DNA of 64,000 bases from Arthrinium phaeospermum (Eukaryota > Ascomycota > Sordariomycetes > Amphisphaeriales > Apiosporaceae). Where the stretch lies: positions 930,001 to 994,000 of the forward strand of contig QYRS01000001.1 in assembly GCA_006503535.1 (NCBI GenBank), read 5' to 3'. Every line of letters begins with the position of its first letter. Position 1 is the first letter of the stretch. A program made the translations under genes and the position numbers. Shown here one piece after another: positions 56,269 to 64,000 of the stretch. The notes below the pieces were generated by a model. That model was not told where the DNA came from. It made no database searches and worked only from the letters and a program-made list of their open reading frames with translations.

Positions 56269-57922
56269 TCTCGGCTCCTTCTCGATTAGCTACTGTGAAC
56301 CAGTCCTGCTTTACGCATCTCGCGCGTTGCTAGCCATGGTGGAGTTATTGGTTCTCTTATCTTGGTGTTGCATCTACTCTCATCCGTTACTCCGGACCCC
56401 ATTCATCTTCATTGGGCATGTCAAGGCGTTGGTCGGCTACCTGCGAGTCTCGCATTGTTCTTGGCGGCTATGAAGGATTCTCATGTGTTGAAAGGGAACA
56501 AGACACGACACGAGCTTCATGTTGCAAAAGTTGTTCCATGCGCCCAAAACAAAATTTCTCAATTCCCCCGTAGATCGGCGTCACTGATATGGCTTTTATC
56601 TGGACTTTCTTTTGTTCGTACATCATCTGTCTTATTTCTATACCAGAACACAACACGCACGCACACACACACACAAAACGCATACACAGCCTAGCTGGGT
56701 CAGTCTACATGCCGGGATCAAGCAATATCTTGGATGGTTGGACAGACTATCTATAGCCAGGAGGAAATGTTGGGTTTCACTAATTAGGAAAGTGGACAGA
56801 AAGTCTCTTGAGTGGGAAGATGGGGCAATTTTTCCTGCAATTTTTATGTATTTGATAGAAAAGGAGGAGTTTATTCCTCCTCAGGTGGCGAGGCGAGGCG
56901 AGGGGAGGAGAGAAAGAAGGGAGGAGATACGGATACCTTTTCCTCCTTTTAGTCTCGTATTACTGTCTCCTCGGGCTTGTGAGATTATTACTGTTGCTGG
57001 TATCGATATTAGGCTTATTATGGTGTTTGAATGGCACAGCTGATTACGATGTTCATACATGCTTTATTTCCTGTTTCCTCTCTGTGCTTGCTATCATATG
57101 TTTTCGGCCGAATGATGTCTAAGGACTCCATATCGATCCATGGTCAACAGCATAAGTCGACGGGAGGCTAGCCGCACAACAAATCCATGGCCTCGGACCA
57201 GTCATCACTCTGCAGCTGGGGCGTTGATTCGTTAACATGTCTCGGTAATACTGCAGCGAATGTGGCGGTGAATACAACTACGGCGTGTGACGAAGGCCCT
57301 CTTTCGCCCGAGGGCTTCTCTCTTTCCCCTTTCTTCCAATCCCCGCACTTGAAGGTCAGTAAGACGTACCAGGAGAACCAGGCGGATTGGCAGACTTTGC
57401 GTCCACGTGTTCGGTATTAGTTGCAAATGAGCTACTTGGCTGTCTGCCTCATGTTGTCAAGGCGGGTTTTGTTCCAATACTGATGGTTCGGGGGTAGACC
57501 GGGGGCTTCCCCGGCCACGAATTAAAGCCCTATGTGCCAGGGGTGGGTGAGAAAATAGACGGGCGTTACATTCGGAAGGATACCAGGTGAATCAGGCTGG
57601 AGATCAGGGATCACCCCAGTAAGTACGTGTGTGTGTGTGTGTGTGTTTGTGTATTGATGATTGTTATATTCATTGTTATATGGCCATTGTAACTCTAGCA
57701 GCCATTTTGCTCGCATCTACATTCAGTGTTGTACAGAAATGACTGCCTACATTCCAGATAGGATGGTTCGCGCTCCATAAAGGTTGGATCGGCCCATGGT
57801 CCTGGGCATTCCAGTGAGCTATCATAAAATCAGAGCCTCCAATAGCACCCAGTTTCTCCCGTTCTACTTTGGTCAGCGATCCTTCGCAATTCGTACAGAG
57901 GTACCTAACTAGGTAACTGAAT
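56269..57922. other. Spacer with simple repeats
   Basis: 3' flank of the Som1-like gene and promoter of the acyltransferase. (AC)n tract at about 56655-56683 and (GT)n tract at about 57625-57648. No gene is seen. Confidence 0.5.
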
Positions 57923-59698
57923 ATGGAGCCTCTCCATGTTCTGAATCAGGTGGCCCCTCGCGAGTATGTCAACTTCACGCTGTGCTTTCCTTTCGAGGAC
58001 CACAAGGAGCAGGAGGCGGTGAACCATCTGCAGCGATGCGTGAATGACTGTATCCAGCAGAACCCGCATCTAGCCGGCACCATTCACGAACAGAACACGC
58101 CACAGCACAACACCCTTGCCTACGCTCCTCCAGAAAGGGGCCGACTGAGAGGAGGAACCGTCGTCGTCGTCGAGAAGCTGCGGCCATCCGGATTTTGCTC
58201 CGCCCACGGGAATGGCACCAAGTCATCCTTCACCTACGACGAGCTGCGAGCCGGTGGCTTCTCGCCCGGACTGTTCTTTGACAGAGTGTTCGTGCCCGTC
58301 GGAGATCCCGCGGCGGTCGACGGGGGCGGCGTGCCGGTGATGCGTGTGCACGCCGTCTTCGTGCCGGGCGGGCTCTTGCTGGGCGTCTTCATCCACCACG
58401 CCATGGCCGACGGCGCCGTCGCCACGGCGCTCATCGACGACTTGGCGGCACGCACGCGGGGGGAGACGGCACTGCCCAGAGGGGGGCTCCTCCCAAAGAG
58501 TCAGAACCTGCCCCTGGGTCGGCCGTCCGCGGAATTCGAGCAGCGGGTGCGGTTCCTACGCGAGACCAGCCGCATCGACAACGGGGAGATCATGGCCGAG
58601 ATGCTGCCGGAATGGACCATCAAGGATCCAAAAAGGGGGGCTCGTTTCAGTATCGAGAACGGCTTGCCTGCCAACCCAAGTCCTCGGGTCGGGAAGATCT
58701 TTCATTTCAGCAAGGCCAAGCTGTCGAGGCTGAGCCGGGCACTCGCGCAAGAAGGGCCTAGGGGAGGAGGCGGCACCAAGCCGCCCTCGACCAACGTGGC
58801 CCTCATGGCGCTGATCTGGGCCTACGTCGCCAAGGCGCGGATGCGCGCGGTCGGCGTGGGTGACTGGCCCGCCCTGCTAGGAAAGGGACAGAAGAAGAGA
58901 ATTAATGACAACAGCAGCAGTGTGGGTAATAAAGAGGATAGCGGGATGGCGGCGCAGCTTACAATCGTTGCGGCTTGGAACCCTTCCGCAGCCTCCCCAG
59001 CTTCAACGAAGAACAAGACCCAGGTCGGGGGAAGAGGCAGCGGGTTCGGCCAGGAGACGCTCGACGCCCTCGAGGACTTCTGCGGTAACGCCGCCAAGTG
59101 TCCCATCGCGGCACTGCCTACCACCCGATTACTCTGGCAGGGCGCGGCGGAAGCGACGGCCAAAGCCAACTCGATTGGTACTACTGCTGTTACTACTACG
59201 CCTACCAACCCTGCTAGAAACGAGACAGAGACACCACGGGGAGAAGAAGATGGAGAAAGACTAGAAGCGTTAGCAGAGATAGCCACCCTCATCACCCGCA
59301 CACTCGACTCGCTCGACGCCGAGTTCGTGCGCCGGCGGGCGGCGCTGCTCGAGACGTTGCCGGATATCACGGCCGTGGCCATGGACCACGACTTCGAGGC
59401 GCCGCAGAACGTGCTCTTCAACTCGCACCGGTTCCTGGCGGGGGCGGATACGGTGTGGGACATACCCGATCTCCTTGCCGCAGCGGACAACGATGGCGGT
59501 GGCATTACGCGGGGGCGGCGCAAGCCCGAGGTCATCCGCAAGGGGCGGACGGTCTGGGGGCAGGGCACCGTGCTGGTGATGCCGAGCTCGCGGGAGTCGG
59601 ATGTGTTGGAGGTGATGCTGGCGATGTCGGGGACGGCGATGGAGGGGCTTTGTGGGGATGAGGGGTGGAGGGGGTGGGTTGAGAGGGTCGTGGATTGA
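57923..59698 (+). CDS. BAHD-type acyl-CoA-dependent acyltransferase
   Basis: An intronless 591-aa frame. The central HxxxD catalytic motif is intact in VFIHHAMADGAVATALIDDL (about residues 158-166), where His acts as the base. Flanking features fit the fungal transferase (PF02458) group: an N-terminal substrate lobe (FPFEDHKEQEAVNHLQRCVN, CIQQNPHLAGTIHE), VMRVHAVFVPGGLLLGVF and, in the second lobe, PSTNVALMALIWAYVAKAR. The structural DFGWG motif of the second lobe is not recognisable. The chain is 100 or more residues longer than usual, through low-complexity inserts at about 330-370 and 420-450 (Thr/Glu/Arg-rich). Relatives acetylate or acylate alcohols, amines and trichothecene-like metabolites; no biosynthetic partner genes are nearby, so no pathway can be assigned. 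Confidence 0.88.
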   Translation: MEPLHVLNQVAPREYVNFTLCFPFEDHKEQEAVNHLQRCVNDCIQQNPHLAGTIHEQNTPQHNTLAYAPPERGRLRGGTVVVVEKLRPSGFCSAHGNGTKSSFTYDELRAGGFSPGLFFDRVFVPVGDPAAVDGGGVPVMRVHAVFVPGGLLLGVFIHHAMADGAVATALIDDLAARTRGETALPRGGLLPKSQNLPLGRPSAEFEQRVRFLRETSRIDNGEIMAEMLPEWTIKDPKRGARFSIENGLPANPSPRVGKIFHFSKAKLSRLSRALAQEGPRGGGGTKPPSTNVALMALIWAYVAKARMRAVGVGDWPALLGKGQKKRINDNSSSVGNKEDSGMAAQLTIVAAWNPSAASPASTKNKTQVGGRGSGFGQETLDALEDFCGNAAKCPIAALPTTRLLWQGAAEATAKANSIGTTAVTTTPTNPARNETETPRGEEDGERLEALAEIATLITRTLDSLDAEFVRRRAALLETLPDITAVAMDHDFEAPQNVLFNSHRFLAGADTVWDIPDLLAAADNDGGGITRGRRKPEVIRKGRTVWGQGTVLVMPSSRESDVLEVMLAMSGTAMEGLCGDEGWRGWVERVVD

Positions 59699-62600
59699 GG
59701 ATGGGATTGGGACATACACACGGGGATGGAGGGCAGTTAAAGGGGGGTATCGGGGTGATGATGCAGCACTACATGATGCTGGATCTGGCCGTTGCTGACC
59801 GAGGGGTGAAGCTCACCATCGTCTTAGCTGAGAGCGGAACACTCCCTCTTGAGATGAAAGATCGTACTAGAGACCAAAGTGGGTGTTCCCAAGCAACGAC
59901 GATGCTGCCTTAACATATGTCTGAGTCTGCTGTTCAATAGTATCAGATAGCATGCTAGATCTCCTATCGGCGCAAGGAACATCTTAGATCTTGTTAGGTG
60001 TGTACCTTCACTGGGACTGTAGTTCCCAACGAGCAACCGGCGATATGACGTTCTAGCATGCGGGCTTGATGGTTGACGGCAGATGGTGATTAGCTATCCG
60101 TAAGAGCGGATAGGTCAGGCAGTACACAAACCTCCACGGTGCGAGATGTCGCTGATATAAAGGATATGGACATCTTATGTTATGTTGGTCAAAAGCATGC
60201 TGTGGAAGTCATCACTGTATAGCAAGGAGAAGAAGACGATCAACGATTTTATAAGCTTATGTGAAGAGAGTATATGATTATGCATCAAGGGGAAGAATCT
60301 CCCATATCCATAAGATAGACAATCGGGGGAGCAGGTCTCGTGTTGTTCAGTCAAGATGAAGGTGGTCACTGGAACACTGCATATGTCCGGATGGGCAACC
60401 AGGATGACAGGATGACCCCAAGGGTTCGCTTGCTCCCGACCAGCTCATCGATGAAAGCCAATCATACGTGAGAAATATATGATTTCAGCACTCAAAATCA
60501 GGGCACATTAGTTTGCAGATGTTGGTTGGCCGTCTCCCCGAGATGCCGGGGCCAGGTTCGATGGGAATGGAATGAAATGGAAAGGAAGAGCTCGCCAACT
60601 TCGTCCCGTTTCTGCCACGTCTGCCTGTCTACTCCATATGGCCTCAAAAACAGTAAAAAAAGGAAAAGAAGAAGAACGAGTCAGGATGGCAAAAAAGCCC
60701 ATATCATTGCTCTGTCGGAGTCGTCATACCGTCCTCGGTGGTTGGCACTGGGACCCACGGAAAACGTAATGTTCCCGACCCGGGTTCCATTGAATACGCA
60801 ATACTCGAGCTCGAGTGCAAAGACGGAGCAAAACGCTGGGGCGCTCCCGGATCCCCGGTTGCCTGCCACCTTGCTTTGGCTGCGTTGCTGCGTGGGAGGT
60901 TGAATTTGGCTGTCGGTGTGTAAAGCTGCCGCATCCAGACCGCGTCGTTGCCCGCCTTTGGATCTGGATCTGGAATCCTCCGGGACCCTGGATGGGGGAG
61001 TCTGAGCTGGCAGAATATCCGCTCTTTTACCTCACCTGCCTTGCTGCTAAGGCCAAAGTCACGACAAGTACCGGTACTCGACCATCTTTTGCTATAACAG
61101 AACCACAGAACCCTTCTTCTTCTACCTGAACTATGGGTTGCTTGCGGATAGGGACCAGTCACCACCCGGAGCATCAACCGCAGAGGGCAGAAGATGATCG
61201 GGCTCTTAGGCCGGGAGACTAGTTTCCCGGCCCATGTAACGCGGCCAACGGTGGTATACCACTTGCACCGCGACGATGACGATTGAGTTGTGTATATGTC
61301 CACACTTCGGGTAACCCCTCTGGAGTCTGGACACGATTGAATAACAGCGCAGTTAAGAGGTGGCAAAGCGGGAGAATGGCAGTTGGTCCGAAAACAGGTA
61401 TGCCCAACCAACCCTTTGGTCACACAACTTTGGCCGATGACGAGGTTATACTAGAAAACTGGTGTTATAGCATAACGGTGACAGGTGGGTATAGCCAAGA
61501 CATTTTGCGATAACCTGATAAGGCTTAAAGGTTGGGTCTCACTATTGCTATACTTAGGTAGTCAGAATACGCCGTAGCGGATTTGATATGGTAGTATGGC
61601 GTAGATCATATCTGTGAAAAGGCATGGAGAACCCGTGTTGACTCATTTCGGGATTTAACCGTGGACGGGTTGATACGACGTTGGCCTAACCCAAGCCCCG
61701 GGCCCTACCAAAAGATCCGGGTTGCAAGGACACCTGCTGGTCATCGTCCTTGTCGCCCCCCAACTCAGGCCAAGACCAACTTCCATAGGCCAAGAGTCAT
61801 ACAAGAGAGAGAAAGGAGAGAAAAAGAAAAAGAGGCATGCCCAACGTGAATGGGTTCATGCTCTAAAGATAAGTATGCATGCCCAGCAGGGCATGAATTG
61901 TACGTTATGCAGGTGCTTTGCAGCGCAGTATGCAGGCCGCTATGCAGCGCTTGCAACGTGGACGCCAACGGGACTATCTCGGCGCTATCTGATTGGTGGG
62001 CAAGCCCTACGCGAACGGTACCTGAGGACATTATCACCGCAAGCCGCAAATCGATGATGATTTGATTCGACGGCCGTGGCCTACTGGTGGTGAAAGTAGT
62101 AGGTAGGTAGGCATCAACTCATTAAAGTCGGATGCCACTTAGCTTAGGTAGGCCAAGTACCGGCATGAAACTTGAAACACGCGAGAGGGAGAGGGCGAGG
62201 CGCCATCGCGGGTCCTGTTCGTCTGGTCTTGCATTCTTTTTTTGGAGGGCCTTCTTTCTGACAGGGTCGTCGCGTATTATCGTTCGGTCTCGACGATTGG
62301 CCTCGATGGAGAATTGTAAACAGAAGAAAGAGGAAAAAAACCCCTTCTCCTTATCTTTTTTCTTCTTGTCCCAATGCGTCAAGGCGTGTGTTGTCGCTCT
62401 TGGAAAAAAAGAGAGGAAGCGCCCAATGAGACGATGCGCTATTTCGCTTCGGCGGTCTTGGTGCTATCGGCAGTGTTTCGAGCCAGAGCTGCAGGACGGC
62501 GCTTCTGCCTCCTCATTGGCGCGCGCGCTCGCCCGGGAGAACGACAAGTCAGGGGCGGGCAGCGCTGGTTGACCACCGGTACCTACATTAACACTGCCGC

Positions 62601-64000
62601 TAGCGAGTCTTTGTTTTCCTCTCTCGTTAGTACGCGGAAGGAAGCTACCAGAAACGAACGATAGGTCGGCTACGCTTGCATTGGGATGTGAGAAGTTTGA
62701 TTTTTCTCTCTGTTCTTTTTGCTTCTCTTCCAGCTATCTTTCGAGGCACAGTTCGCATCGCATGTGTGTAGTACGATGTCTGACTTGTCGAATTGAGGGA
62801 GCCCATCAACCAACTGGGGAATCCAATGTTACGAGCTGAGCTAAAAGGTCCCCTTAATATATATCCCAATCGCTATTTCCAGAAGGGTCGTGGAAGGAAG
62901 GCGGCTAGCCAATTCGTCCCACTACCGACCGTTGAATAATCTAAAGTTAGCGGGCTGTACTGCGCACAATGCAAAGAACGCCCCGAGGAGATAGATCGTA
63001 ATCAGACAATTCCATCGCACACGAAGAGTGATCTACTCGGTTCAGCTGTCACTAAACAGACATCAGATATTAGAGAGACAACCTAGAAGAGTCCAAGACG
63101 GTCGAGACGGCTAGATGGCAGCGCATCTGTCACGTATGTATCACTGCTCGGTATCAGGGGAGGGAGAATAGACCCCCTTGCAGCTGTAGCGCCAATTGGT
63201 TAGCTGCCGTAAGTGCCGCTGTCTGGACACTTGGGACTTGCGTGCTTGCCTTTGGGCTTTGGGCCTGTCTCGATTTTCGATGGCTGGCAACTCAGTCCAC
63301 ATTTTGAAAAAGATCCAAAAGATCAAGAGATCTCACCCATCTATGCCGTCTGGCCGCAAGAGGCAACGATTGTCGAGATATAAATGCGTCGCAAAACTTG
63401 CTTGGAAAGGGTGTCAAGGTGTTCGTCGGACATGGGCGTGGCTGAGCACCATGTTGCTTGAATTTGGCCAATTTGCCCCACGATTTTGGAAGAACCTGAA
63501 GCTTCCAAGACATTGGAGGGGCAGCTCCCCTACCTGCCCACGCTGCCACGCCCGGGTTCTGGCCGGGGTCAGCCATCCTTATCTTCCAGCCGTGTTTCAC
63601 TTTTGGCTACCTAAGCCTACCTTCGACCGAACTCCCATTAACTCAGGGGAGCAAAGATGAAAAAACAGACAACGGAAAACATGCGCTTATGCGCGACGAA
63701 CGGCCAAGCTAAAGTCGTAGTCGAACGCATAGCGTACCAAGACCGACAATATATTTTTCAGGTCGACCAAGACAAGCCAGCCAGCCAGCTTTTCCTGATT
63801 CGTTCCTTTTGGTTGACGCAGCTCTCGCTGTCGATCGGCTCGTGTTCTCCTGCTCTCTCTCCAACTCTCCCAGCGAGCAGGTTCGAAGACTGGAGTCTGC
63901 ATTGATTCTGTCGCAATCGACAGCTCCATCTATAACGGATCGTTGTAAGATCCTCGTCGGCTCGAACACAGGAACCAGCTTGCCTGCTTGTGCCAGCCCT
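59699..64000. other. 4.3-kb right-edge region without a supported gene
   Basis: Frames of up to 240 codons exist but have compositions typical of non-coding sequence and no motif. Purine-rich (61803-61835) and pyrimidine-rich (62340-62375) tracts and a final CT-rich stretch (63835-63870) suggest the promoter or leader of a gene beyond the window. Confidence 0.5.

Noticed and set aside
60704..61423. 239-codon minus-strand frame near the right edge
   Set aside because: Residue use is like translated non-coding DNA (many Ser, Arg, Cys, Thr; no hydrophobic core pattern) and no domain is recognised.
63196..63660. 154-codon frame with many Arg, Trp and Cys
   Set aside because: No conserved motif, and the region has leader-like composition. 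It is more likely upstream sequence of a gene beyond the window.

Overview
This window comes from a filamentous ascomycete, most likely a Sordariomycete. The protein-coding genes are separated by short introns (about 50-120 nt) with GTRNGT donors, CTRAC-like branch sites and YAG acceptors, and third codon positions are GC-rich. The gene content is typically fungal: a BLI-3 homologue, a Som1/SomA-type LisH regulator, a HET-domain protein, WSC proteins and a Zn2Cys6 factor. I saw no rRNA, tRNA, CRISPR array or intact transposon. All assignments rest on reading motifs and splice signals; no database search was possible.

Layout. 0-3 kb: a fasciclin GPI-protein cut by the left edge (+) and a 2EXR-type protein (-). 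3.7-10.8 kb: four plus-strand metabolic genes (amino-acid permease, BLI-3-like FMN protein, beta-hydroxyacid dehydrogenase, GNAT acetyltransferase). 11.2-18.4 kb: an alpha-glucoside-type sugar permease (-) divergent from a ten-exon Zn2Cys6 transcription factor (+), then a HET gene (-). 19.5-32.1 kb: myo-inositol oxygenase (+), a small membrane protein, a DUF1996-WSC secreted protein (-), a small PLDc_N membrane protein (-), two tandem secreted two-repeat CVNH-type (cyanovirin-N-like) proteins (+), a small secreted WSC protein (-) and the tiny mitochondrial import subunit Tom6 (-). 32.5-48.8 kb: housekeeping-type genes, namely a conserved acidic protein, a seven-zinc-knuckle Gis2/Byr3-like RNA-binding protein, a two-span membrane protein, U5 snRNP 40K and TRAPP subunit Bet3. 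53.6-59.7 kb: the Som1/SomA/Flo8-like regulator behind a long leader, and a BAHD acyltransferase. The last 4.3 kb and several 2.6-4.8 kb spacers hold no gene I can support.

How things may work together. The stretch from 22 to 30.7 kb is rich in secreted or surface proteins with carbohydrate-binding folds (WSC x2, CVNH x2). The most distinctive signal is the tandem CVNH pair. Both copies have five coding exons with matching intron phases, and the second has five head-to-tail 17-bp repeats ending 8 bp before a TATA box. Other points of note are micro-exons in Bet3 (9 nt) and Tom6 (7 nt), a zinc cluster whose first cysteine codon is split by an intron, an intron of 60 nt in the Som1-like gene that stays in frame if retained, and a possible dual start (mitochondrial versus cytosolic) in the BLI-3-like gene.
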